From NCBI GenBank assembly GCA_964451955.1, contig CAYVKG010000028.1, forward strand, positions 1-49,355: a stretch of DNA of 49,355 nt. The letters are read 5' to 3'. A program made the position numbers and the translations under genes. Of the stretch, positions 42,918 to 49,355 are shown piece after piece. The notes beneath the pieces are model-generated. The model did no database searches. It saw only the letters and a program-made list of their open reading frames with translations, and was not told where the DNA came from. Positions within the stretch are counted from its first letter, which is position 1. Every line of letters starts with the position of its first letter. Source of the DNA: JAPLNB01 sp964451955. Lineage in GTDB: Bacteria > Planctomycetota > Phycisphaerae > Tepidisphaerales > Tepidisphaeraceae.

Positions 42918-45155
42918 CTACTTCTTACTCTGATCCAGAATCAGCGTTTTCACCTGATCCGCAGGAAGATTCAACGCGCCGTGTGCCTCCCCAGCCGCCG
43001 ACCGAACGTCCAACCCCACCGTCACTCCCACAAAATTCGTCAACGCCGCCACTCGCGATCCATCCAGCAGGTTGCCAAAAAACTTGGCGTTCGTCGACAA
43101 ATTCTTGAACAACGCGATCTTCAGCTCGTCCGGCGTCTTCTCGTCCATCGCCTTCGCCAGCAGCCCGATCTGCGCCTGGTTGCTGTTCAGCAACGCCAAC
43201 ACGCCGCCCGACGCCCGGATTACCTCCGGCCGGGAATCCTCCAAACCCGACAACAACGCGCTCTGGGCAACGTTCAGGTCCAGTACCTGACCTCGCGAAA
43301 TCGCCAGCTTCGCCAGCAACTCCGCCGAACGAAGGGCATACGTCGTCGCCAGGGCCTCGTCCATCGGCAAACCACCCGCTCGCTTGCGAGCTGCCTCCAC
43401 CGCCGCCGCTAGACCTTCGTCCTTCGCCGCCGTCACGCTCACCATCGGATTCGTCTGCGACAGCACCGCATACGGCGAGGCAACCTCCGACGTCACTCGA
43501 ATCAGCAAACCCGCACCCGCCAGCCGAACGTTGTCACGAACCGCCGAAAATAACCGGTCAATCCCAGGGTTGTCCTCATCAACAATCACAATGTCCACCC
43601 CGCTGATCACCCCCGCCGCCGCAATCGCGGCATCCGCAGTCGCCCCACCCGCCGTCTTGTAACCCGCCGCAAGCACCCCCTTCAACTCGTTCAACCTGTC
43701 CTGCGACTTCGCCGCAATCAGTACACCAGGCTTCCCCGTCTGCGCCAAAGCCTCGGCCAAGATCGGCACAACCCGATCCTGCCCCGTGAACGGCGCCTGC
43801 GGTAACGCCTGCGCAACCGCAAAAGCCGCCTCAAATCGCACCCGACGATCCGGATATCGCAACGCCGTCAAAATCGGCTTGTCCTCCCCTTCCGCCAGAA
43901 AACTGCTCGACCCCACGATCTCCTGCAGACTCTTGATCGCCTTCAACGCAATCGCCGCATTGTGATCCCGCAACGAACGCGCAAGCACCGGATTCAGGTG
44001 CGCCACACCCGCGTTGACCGCGTAAAAATGCGGCGTCGGATGCTTCTCGTCCCACATCGGATCTGCCGCGCCCTCCGGAAGCTCCACTTCCCGCTTGTAC
44101 GCCGCTGCCAACCACAGGCTCACTACCTCCCCATGCGTCGCATCGGCTCTAAGCGCATACTCACAACAACGCAACGCCATGTCTTCGTTGAAAACCGCCG
44201 CAGGCACGTTCTGCTTGCTCAACCCTCGATCCGTCCACGTCCACATGAAACCCACATCGCTCCCCGGTTCCACCACGATCGACGCTTTCCCATAATAAAA
44301 CCGCTCGGCCAGATCAAAGTACAACTGCGCAACGCTCAACTCCCCGGGATTCGCCACGTTCAGCCGCAACAGCGATTCACGTACCGCCGATTTCACCGCC
44401 TCCGGCGTCTCCTTGCTCTGGTAAAGACGCACAAGATACGGTACCGCATTGTCATACCCGATGTCACCCAACGCCGACACCACCCACAACAGCGTCGTCC
44501 AGTCCTTCATCTCCGTCGCCGCCAGCAACGGATTCAACGACTTCTGACCAAGATCACGCAACGCCGACCGGATCGCTATGTACTGCGATTTTTTCGCCGG
44601 ATCACGCAGATAGTTCAGCATGATCGGCACCGCCAGCTCCCCGCTCTGCCGCAGCTGCTCCATCGCCAACATGTACGCCCGGGCATTCACCGAAAGCCTC
44701 TGAATGTTCGCCTCAATGAACGCCACGTCCGCCCGACGCGTCTGCTTCGCCTTGTTGAACAAACTCAGCAGCTTCGCCGATGAATCACGAAGCTCCCCGA
44801 CTCGCTGCCACGCCAAAAGACGCTCGTACAACTCCACCCGACGCTCCGACGCCACAAGCCGATTTCGCCCCGCAATCACCGCCTCAAACGCGTCCAATAC
44901 CGCGTTCGCATCTGCCGACCCCGCCAGAATCTTCTCCGCCTGCGATTTCGCCAGATCGTACCGCCCAATCGACGCGTAGTGCCAGAAATCCTCCGCCAGA
45001 CGCGATAGCTCCGACGCCACCGCCGGCTGACTACCCGCCGGCGCCGCCGCCCCCTCTCCAGCTGCCTGCCCCCTTGCCGGATCCACCAGCATCAGGGACA
45101 ACATCATCGCAATACCGAGAGCCACGGACGGGAGAAATCGAGCCATTCGCATCAT
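42918..45155 (-). CDS. Exported HEAT-like repeat protein of unknown function
   Basis: A 745-residue protein with a signal peptide (MARFLPSVALGIAMMLSLMLVDPARGQA, read in parts; cleavage near RGQA). The mature part is almost all helical with repeat-like segments, for example VPIMLNYLRDPAKKSQYIAI, LLWVVSALGDIGYDNAVPYL, VAAAFAVAQALPQ-type and EVIRASGGVLALLN, consistent with HEAT/armadillo repeats. A ~110-residue segment (VLIAAKSQDRLNELKGVLAAG, GVDIVIVDEDN) looks like a response-regulator-like alpha/beta fold without an obvious phospho-acceptor context. ATG 45155 has GGAG nine bases upstream; the frame starts at a GTG (45182). Function cannot be inferred; a scaffold in the periplasm is possible. 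Confidence 0.78.
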   Translation of the reverse strand: MMRMARFLPSVALGIAMMLSLMLVDPARGQAAGEGAAAPAGSQPAVASELSRLAEDFWHYASIGRYDLAKSQAEKILAGSADANAVLDAFEAVIAGRNRLVASERRVELYERLLAWQRVGELRDSSAKLLSLFNKAKQTRRADVAFIEANIQRLSVNARAYMLAMEQLRQSGELAVPIMLNYLRDPAKKSQYIAIRSALRDLGQKSLNPLLAATEMKDWTTLLWVVSALGDIGYDNAVPYLVRLYQSKETPEAVKSAVRESLLRLNVANPGELSVAQLYFDLAERFYYGKASIVVEPGSDVGFMWTWTDRGLSKQNVPAAVFNEDMALRCCEYALRADATHGEVVSLWLAAAYKREVELPEGAADPMWDEKHPTPHFYAVNAGVAHLNPVLARSLRDHNAAIALKAIKSLQEIVGSSSFLAEGEDKPILTALRYPDRRVRFEAAFAVAQALPQAPFTGQDRVVPILAEALAQTGKPGVLIAAKSQDRLNELKGVLAAGYKTAGGATADAAIAAAGVISGVDIVIVDEDNPGIDRLFSAVRDNVRLAGAGLLIRVTSEVASPYAVLSQTNPMVSVTAAKDEGLAAAVEAARKRAGGLPMDEALATTYALRSAELLAKLAISRGQVLDLNVAQSALLSGLEDSRPEVIRASGGVLALLNSNQAQIGLLAKAMDEKTPDELKIALFKNLSTNAKFFGNLLDGSRVAALTNFVGVTVGLDVRSAAGEAHGALNLPADQVKTLILDQSKK

Positions 45156-45312
45156 GACGCTGGTCTCCAAAGGTGAGGGCACTCGACGACGCCGCCAGCC
45201 TTGACAGGCCGCGGCAAGTGCGGGTTGCTACTCCGGCTACGCCAGCCCAATACATCTTCCGACGCCAACGCCGACAGAAGCAACGACGCGTGAAGCAGAG
45301 CCCGCTCTAACG

Positions 45313-45341
45313 AGAATAAAAGTAGAGGCCAACGGAGTCAA
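45313..45341 (-). promoter_or_regulatory. Promoter of the exported HEAT-like gene
   Basis: On the minus strand TTGACT (45336-45341) and TATTCT (45313-45318) are 17 bases apart. The start codon lies about 157 bases downstream, leaving an unusually long leader of about 150 bases. Confidence 0.62.
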
Positions 45342-45369
45342 GCAAACCGCCTGACCATTCCCCACTTCA

Positions 45370-45398
45370 TTGCTTTCACTCCTCACCCCTATTAAACT
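45370..45398 (+). promoter_or_regulatory. Leaderless-type promoter of the membrane TPR-like gene
   Basis: TTGCTT (45370-45375) and TAAACT (45393-45398) are 17 bases apart, and ten bases then lead to the ATG at 45409. No Shine-Dalgarno lies between. The sequence ATTAAACTGCCCC closely matches the leaderless promoter at 38021-38033. Confidence 0.55.
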
Positions 45399-45408
45399 GC
45401 CCCACCTT

Positions 45409-46245
45409 ATGAAATCTGAACGGCGGCACGAACTGCAAACCAACTCCCTCGCACTCTGGCTCAGATGGCGACTGCCACAACTCGCCCAACAGTATGGCAC
45501 CCGTGTCCTCGTCGGCCTCGTTTTCCTCCTCCTCGTCGTCGTCCTCGTACGCTACCGCATCAACGCCCCAAAGGTCGCCGCCGCCGAGGCCGCCGCCAAG
45601 CTCGCCGTCGCCAAGGAACTCGTCGGCGCCCTCAAAATGGGCGAGCCCCCGGGTAACGTCGCCGCCGTCACAGAGCATGTCATGAATGCCCTCGACCGCT
45701 CCGATGATCCCTGGATTCACGCTCAGGGTAACCTCATCATGGGCGATTATTACTGGGCCTTGGCCTGCTACCCCGATCGACCTGAGGCAACCACAAGACC
45801 CGAGTTGTTCCGCCCTGCCCTCAAACTTGACCAACTCCTCATCAAGGCCGATGAGGCCTACCGCAATGCGATCTCCGACAAAAAGGACCTCGCTCATGTG
45901 ACCGCCGCCGCTCACCTGGGATTGGCTGCCGTCGCCGAACAACGCGCATTTGACCTCGACCGCCAAACCAAGGGCGGTTCCACACCACCCAACAACCACT
46001 GGAACACCGCAAAAGAGCACTATCAGGCTGTCGTCAATGACCCGGGCGCCCCTCCAGTGCTCAAGAACGAGGCTCAGTGGCACCTTGATCGCCTCCCCCA
46101 AATCCAACTGCCCGTTTGGCTCGTCGCCAGTACTCAACCCGCCGCAACACAGACCGCCGAATCCCAACAACCCCCCACCGCTTCCTCCCAGCCTCTCAAT
46201 CCCAGCTCCGCCACATCTGCGACTACACGCCCGGCTGTAAAATAA
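45409..46245 (+). CDS. Membrane-anchored TPR-like protein (YfgM/AncA-like layout)
   Basis: A 278-residue protein with a short cytoplasmic N terminus (KSERRHELQTNSLALWL), one membrane helix (residues ~37-52, VLVGLVFLLLVVVLV), and an exported helical domain with TPR-like pairs (AVAKELVGAL, GDYYWALACY, AAHLGLAAVAEQRAFDLD, YQAVVNDPGAPPVLKNEAQWHLDRL). The tail is Ser/Thr/Pro/Gln-rich. The layout recalls YfgM, which assists protein export at the Sec translocon, but the assignment is by architecture only. The next gene (RluA family) starts five bases after its stop, so they are cotranscribed. Confidence 0.75.
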   Translation: MKSERRHELQTNSLALWLRWRLPQLAQQYGTRVLVGLVFLLLVVVLVRYRINAPKVAAAEAAAKLAVAKELVGALKMGEPPGNVAAVTEHVMNALDRSDDPWIHAQGNLIMGDYYWALACYPDRPEATTRPELFRPALKLDQLLIKADEAYRNAISDKKDLAHVTAAAHLGLAAVAEQRAFDLDRQTKGGSTPPNNHWNTAKEHYQAVVNDPGAPPVLKNEAQWHLDRLPQIQLPVWLVASTQPAATQTAESQQPPTASSQPLNPSSATSATTRPAVK

Positions 46246-46250
46246 AGGCA

Positions 46251-47312
46251 ATGCCCAACCTCGACTCCGATCATCCCGACCAACTCACCCCTCCAAGCCC
46301 CACCCAATCACCTCCCGACATCGTCGAAGACGACGAAACCGACGCCGATGTTCAGCATTTCCGCTTCCGGGTCGGTAAGAACCTCACACGCCGCGTCGAT
46401 CAGTACCTCACCGACAGGGTGGGCCATCTGTCACGCGCAGCCGTTCAACGACTCATCGATAACGGTCTGGTCAAAGCCAACGGCAAACCCATCAAGGCCA
46501 GCTACCACCCCAAGGCCGGCGATATCGTCGAAATGGTCGCGCCTCCCCCTCCAACCAATGAAATCGTCCCCGAACCGATCCCCCTCGACATCCTCTACGA
46601 GGATGACCATTTCCTCGCGATCAACAAACAGGCAGACCTCATGGTCCACCCCGCTAGAGGAAAATGGACCGGCACTCTGGTCAATGGCCTCGTCCATTAC
46701 GGACAAAAATGGAGTACCGTCAACGGAACTTGGCGACCCGGAATCCTCCATCGCCTTGACCGAAATACCACAGGCATCATGCTCGTCGCCAAAAGCGATG
46801 AGGCCCATTGGCGCATCGCCAGACAATTCGAAAACCGCACCATCCAGAAAACCTATCTCGCCATCACCCACGGCGCACCCTCCCTCCTCGCCGATATCAT
46901 CGACGTCCCCATCGGAAGAGATCGCTACGTGCGAGAAAAACAGGCCGTCCGCAAGCTGGAAAACGGCGGACGACATGCCCTCACTAAGTACGAGGTCCTC
47001 GATATCTTCAACCTGCCGCCCTCCGCAACCGGCAGCCCCGAAAAATACGCCCTCATCCAACTGTCCCCAAAAACCGGCCGAACTCACCAACTCAGGGTGC
47101 ACCTCGCCGCCAGGGGATTCCCTATCGTCGGCGACACCCTCTACGGCGGACGCGCCTTCCACACCCCCTCCTTCCGTATGGAACGACAGGCCCTCCATGC
47201 CTACCAGATCACTTTCGTCCACCCCGGAACACTCCAACAAATCACCCTCCAGGCGCCACTGCCACCTGACTTTGTGACCCTCCTCAACTTTTTGAAGGCC
47301 GCACGCATTTAA
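46251..47312 (+). CDS. RluA-family pseudouridine synthase
   Basis: A 353-residue enzyme converting uridine to pseudouridine in rRNA or tRNA. An acidic leader (~40 residues) precedes an S4 RNA-binding domain (residues ~45-100, RVDQYLTDRVGHLSRAAVQRLI). The catalytic domain has DHFLAINKQADLMVHPARG, the motif HRLDRNTTGIMLVAKS with catalytic Asp170, KTYLAITHG, and QLSPKTGRTHQLRVHLAARGFPIVGDTLYGG. The S4 plus RluA layout matches RluD/RluC-type enzymes of the large subunit rRNA. ATG 46251 is five bases after the upstream stop. It is very likely a 23S rRNA modifier, though the site is not readable. Confidence 0.93.
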   Translation: MPNLDSDHPDQLTPPSPTQSPPDIVEDDETDADVQHFRFRVGKNLTRRVDQYLTDRVGHLSRAAVQRLIDNGLVKANGKPIKASYHPKAGDIVEMVAPPPPTNEIVPEPIPLDILYEDDHFLAINKQADLMVHPARGKWTGTLVNGLVHYGQKWSTVNGTWRPGILHRLDRNTTGIMLVAKSDEAHWRIARQFENRTIQKTYLAITHGAPSLLADIIDVPIGRDRYVREKQAVRKLENGGRHALTKYEVLDIFNLPPSATGSPEKYALIQLSPKTGRTHQLRVHLAARGFPIVGDTLYGGRAFHTPSFRMERQALHAYQITFVHPGTLQQITLQAPLPPDFVTLLNFLKAARI

Positions 47313-47337
47313 CCTTTTCCCCCCTTTGGCGTATAAT
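47309..47337 (+). promoter_or_regulatory. tatA promoter
   Basis: TTAACC (47309-47314) and a perfect TATAAT (47332-47337) are 17 bases apart. The -35 overlaps the stop codon of the upstream pseudouridine synthase gene (47310-47312). The start codon lies 50 bases past the -10 box. Confidence 0.72.
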
Positions 47338-47387
47338 ACTTGGCTTGTGTCCCGTTCCGTATCTGCGATTGCAAAGGAGAGCCGCCG

Positions 47388-47735
47388 ATGTTGGAGACAT
47401 TGCTGATGAATGCCCACGTATCATCTGGCTTGGCTTGGGGAATGCCGGGGGGCGCGGAATGGATCCTCATCGCCCTCTTCGGGTTGCTCATCTTCGGAAA
47501 GCGGCTCCCAGAGGTCGGACGAAGCCTCGGCAAGGGAATCGTCGAGTTCAAAAAGGGCCTCAAAGGCGTTGAGGACGAAGTCGAGGAAGCCTCCAACCGG
47601 TCTCAGCACCAGATCGCCCAGCCCGCCCCGCAAACAACACTGCCCCCAGCCGGCAAATTTGACCCCTACACCGGCAAACCCGTCGAAGACCCTGCCGCCT
47701 CTCAAACTCCCAACCCCGAAAAAACCTCGCCCTAA
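47388..47735 (+). CDS. tatA: Twin-arginine translocase subunit TatA/TatB family
   Basis: A 115-residue protein. A membrane helix at residues ~20-38 (GGAEWILIALFGLLIFGKRLP, read in parts) is followed by the amphipathic helix GRSLGKGIVEFKKGLKG, the TatA hallmark with the FG hinge. The C-terminal ~60 residues are acidic then Pro/Thr-rich. TatA forms the pore or clamp that moves folded proteins across the inner membrane. AAGGAG eight bases before ATG 47388 sets the start. No tatC is nearby. A twin-arginine signal in the cupin at 12494-13150 shows a likely client in this window. Confidence 0.9.
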   Translation: MLETLLMNAHVSSGLAWGMPGGAEWILIALFGLLIFGKRLPEVGRSLGKGIVEFKKGLKGVEDEVEEASNRSQHQIAQPAPQTTLPPAGKFDPYTGKPVEDPAASQTPNPEKTSP

Positions 47736-48062
47736 CAACGAATCCGTCAGCATTGCAACTCGGCTTCTTCGGCCATACGTCCGTCTAGCCCCGCCATCCT
47801 AAACGGTCGGTCCGTGCCTTGAAACTCCCTTCCATTCCCCCTCCCCCCCACACACACCAGAATACCTACAACTGCGTTATATCCAACATTTTACGCGAAT
47901 TGCCGGCACGCGACCCCCGCCGCCTCCCCCACAAAGGTCCCTCGGTGCAGTCCAGATTGGACGCTTCCCAAATACCGCTTTTTCTCACACCCTTGACAAC
48001 CAGACGATATACTTAACCCTGCGGCGACAGCATCGAGATTCACACCTTTTGGGAGGCATCTT
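47736..48062. other. Intergenic region upstream of the first STN-domain gene
   Basis: This 327-base stretch holds no gene that I can support. Near its end TTGACA (47994-47999) and TATACT occur only nine bases apart, too close for a sigma-70 pair, so the promoter is unclear. The last 28 bases (48035-48062) form a leader carrying GAGATTCACACC and GGGAGG, repeated before the second STN gene. Confidence 0.5.
48035..48062 (+). repeat. Duplicated mRNA leader, copy 1
   Basis: GAGATTCACACC, a four-base variable stretch, then GGGAG lead into the ATG at 48063. Copy 2 (49140-49168) has the same 12-mer and GGGAG before the paralogue. The shared block includes the ribosome-binding site. Confidence 0.75.
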
Positions 48063-48839
48063 ATGTTCCGCACCCTCACAGCTTCTCTCGTGTTGGCAAG
48101 CTCACTCGCAATCACCGGCACTGCCCTCGCACAAAGCCTCAACACCCAGATCAGAACATCGCTCGGCCAAACCATTCCAAATGTTACTTTCACGAATGTC
48201 ACACTCCGGGAAGCCATCGACTTCCTCAGCGATGTCGCTAACGTCAATGTCCAGGTGCAATGGAAAGCACTCGAACAGGCCGGCGTCATGCCCGATACCA
48301 CTATCAACTTGCGACTCCGCAACGTCCCCCTCCGCAAAGTGCTTACAATGATCCTCGATCAGGTGGCCGGCGGCCCCACACTCACCTACTTCATCGACGA
48401 TGGCGTCATCGAAATCACCACCCGGCAGATCGCCGACCAGAATATGGTCACCCGCGTCTATCCCGTCCTCGACCTGCTCGCCGAGCCCCCGGATTTCATC
48501 GTTCCCGATATCTCAATGGGCGATGGCGCCCGCAACCAGACAACTCGCTCCTCCAACCGCACCACCCCCACCAATAACTCCGGCCGATACCAGAGCCCCA
48601 CCTCCGCCACGGGCAATACCGGCAACGGCAACACCCTCTTCCCCGGTGCCGCCAACACACAGGTCCGCGATCTGAACACCAGAGCACAACAACTGATAAG
48701 CCTCATCAAAGACATCGTCCAGCCCGATGCCTGGCGCGACACCGGCACCGGAACGGCCTCCATCCAGTTCTTCAACGGCAGCCTCGTCGTCACCGCTTCC
48801 CGATCCATCCATGAAAAAATCGGCGGACCTATCGATTGA
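48063..48839 (+). CDS. Exported STN (secretin/TonB N-terminal)-domain protein, first paralogue
   Basis: A 258-residue protein with a signal peptide (MFRTLTASLVLASSLAITGTA, read in parts; cleavage after ALA). Residues ~38-115 fit an STN/secretin N0-like fold: IPNVTFTNVTLREAIDFLSDV, then NVQVQW, INLRLRNVPLRKVLTMIL and LTYFIDDGVIEIT. A second beta-rich part begins TRVYPVLDLLAEPPDFIVP. An Asn/Ser/Thr-rich linker follows (~150-195), then a C-terminal QLISLIKDIVQPDAW...GSLVVTASRSIHEKIG. This resembles the repeating secretin_N signature but has no pore domain. Stand-alone proteins of this type are common in planctomycetes; their function is unknown. GGGAGG precedes the ATG by seven bases. Confidence 0.8.
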   Translation: MFRTLTASLVLASSLAITGTALAQSLNTQIRTSLGQTIPNVTFTNVTLREAIDFLSDVANVNVQVQWKALEQAGVMPDTTINLRLRNVPLRKVLTMILDQVAGGPTLTYFIDDGVIEITTRQIADQNMVTRVYPVLDLLAEPPDFIVPDISMGDGARNQTTRSSNRTTPTNNSGRYQSPTSATGNTGNGNTLFPGAANTQVRDLNTRAQQLISLIKDIVQPDAWRDTGTGTASIQFFNGSLVVTASRSIHEKIGGPID

Positions 48840-49168
48840 GCCTTCGCCCTCGACGCCAGCCAATCCTACAGCACAACAAGGATCCCCTCCCGACCGCGAT
48901 TGCCTCCGGCCCGCACCAACCCGGCCGTGCCGTCCCATCGTAATCGCCGCCCCTGTAGGGCATTAACGCCGGCCTGTCAAAACGCTAACCCGCTCCCATC
49001 GCAGCCCCCACCCCCACAACAAGCCGCCCCACACACAAGGCAACACCCAAGAAAAAAAGAGCGGAAATTCTGTTTTTATTTTGTTCGCATTTCCACAATG
49101 CCCCGGTTACCATGTCTCGTTTGACCGAGCGGCCTTCTTGAGATTCACACCGTATGGGAGACTTCCGG
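48840..49168. other. Intergenic region between the two STN-domain genes
   Basis: This 329-base stretch has no gene that I can support. AT-rich DNA at 49050-49085 (runs of A then T) may be a promoter upstream element or an unstructured terminator remnant. The last 29 bases (49140-49168) are the second copy of the duplicated leader. No perfect hairpin with T-run was found. Confidence 0.5.
49140..49168 (+). repeat. Duplicated mRNA leader, copy 2
   Basis: GAGATTCACACC is identical to copy 1 (48035-48046), followed by GTAT and GGGAG before the ATG at 49169. The bases between GGGAG and the ATG differ. Confidence 0.75.
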
Positions 49169-49355
49169 ATGTACCAAAAACCTGCCTTGGGCCTTCTTTT
49201 TGCACTATCGCTGGCGATGGCAAGCACCTCGTGGGGAGCGTCGCCAAACGCCCAGGCAAAGATCGCCTTGAACAAGTCCATCCCAGCTATCAATTTCGCA
49301 AATGTCACCCTCCGTGACGCCGTCGATTTCCTCCGCGATGTCAGTGGCGTCAACG
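49169..49355 (+). CDS. Exported STN-domain protein, second paralogue (cut by the window end)
   Basis: Only the first 62 codons are inside the window. A signal peptide (hydrophobic LGLLFALSLAMASTSWGA) is followed by IPAINFANVTLRDAVDFLRDVSGVN, which aligns with IPNVTFTNVTLREAIDFLSDVANVN in the preceding gene. GGGAG lies nine bases before ATG 49169. The two genes are tandem duplicates that have diverged in the signal peptide but kept the leader and the start of the STN domain. Confidence 0.85.
   Translation, partial: MYQKPALGLLFALSLAMASTSWGASPNAQAKIALNKSIPAINFANVTLRDAVDFLRDVSGVN

Noticed and set aside
46431..47417. 328-codon frame antisense to the pseudouridine synthase gene
   Set aside because: The sense frame contains the RluA catalytic motif HRLDRNTTG; the antisense frame has no family features.
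47994..48020. TTGACA with TATACT upstream of the first STN gene
   Set aside because: The spacing is nine bases instead of 16-18, so they cannot act together as a sigma-70 promoter.

Overview
This window looks like chromosomal DNA from a planctomycete, probably near the Phycisphaerae. The organism call is an inference from gene content. The evidence is a very large surface protein that opens with the planctomycete LEPRxLL-type export motif and ends in dockerin-like calcium repeats, a divergent GyrA, many exported proteins of planctomycete style, and GC-rich DNA. I saw no phage genes, insertion sequences or CRISPR array.

Layout. A tRNA-Lys(UUU) gene (55-127) is followed by an exported protein-isoaspartate methyltransferase gene. 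A giant LEPRxLL surface protein gene (1345-7007) follows, read leftward and broken by a one-base shift at a G7 tract. Positions 7.4-12.3 kb hold a DUF2721 membrane protein, an exported transglutaminase-like protein, a small exported protein, and an RNase HI / zinc-ribbon gene pair. A leftward five-gene operon (12494-16069) encodes a VOC protein, DhaK, DhaL, an LsrF-like aldolase and a D-lyxose-isomerase-type cupin. Together these look like a sugar isomerase-kinase-aldolase route of unknown substrate.

From 16.2 to 34 kb lies a polysaccharide locus. It has an initiating polyprenyl-phosphate sugar transferase, four further glycosyltransferases in the same operon, WecB, two GT2 enzymes and a GT4-GT2 fusion. 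It also has a Wzm/Wzt ABC exporter whose ATPase carries the C-terminal glycan-recognition domain, plus two methyltransferase proteins. One of these carries a long coiled coil built of exact 21-residue repeats, which suggests a chain-terminating molecular ruler like WbdD. Two promoters in the locus share the same 11-base core.

From 34 to 47.7 kb the genes are mostly housekeeping: a metallophosphoesterase, gyrA, a NagD-type HAD phosphatase, miaA, a small heat-shock protein behind a sigma-54-type promoter, queG, a MATE transporter, an exported HEAT-like protein, a membrane-anchored TPR-like protein, an RluA-family pseudouridine synthase and tatA. The window ends in two tandem paralogues of an exported STN-domain protein. 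They share a duplicated leader, and the second is cut off by the window edge.

Several genes appear to start within a few bases of their transcription start (leaderless or nearly so). Coordinates and motifs were read by eye; domain assignments rest on motif recognition, not on database searches.
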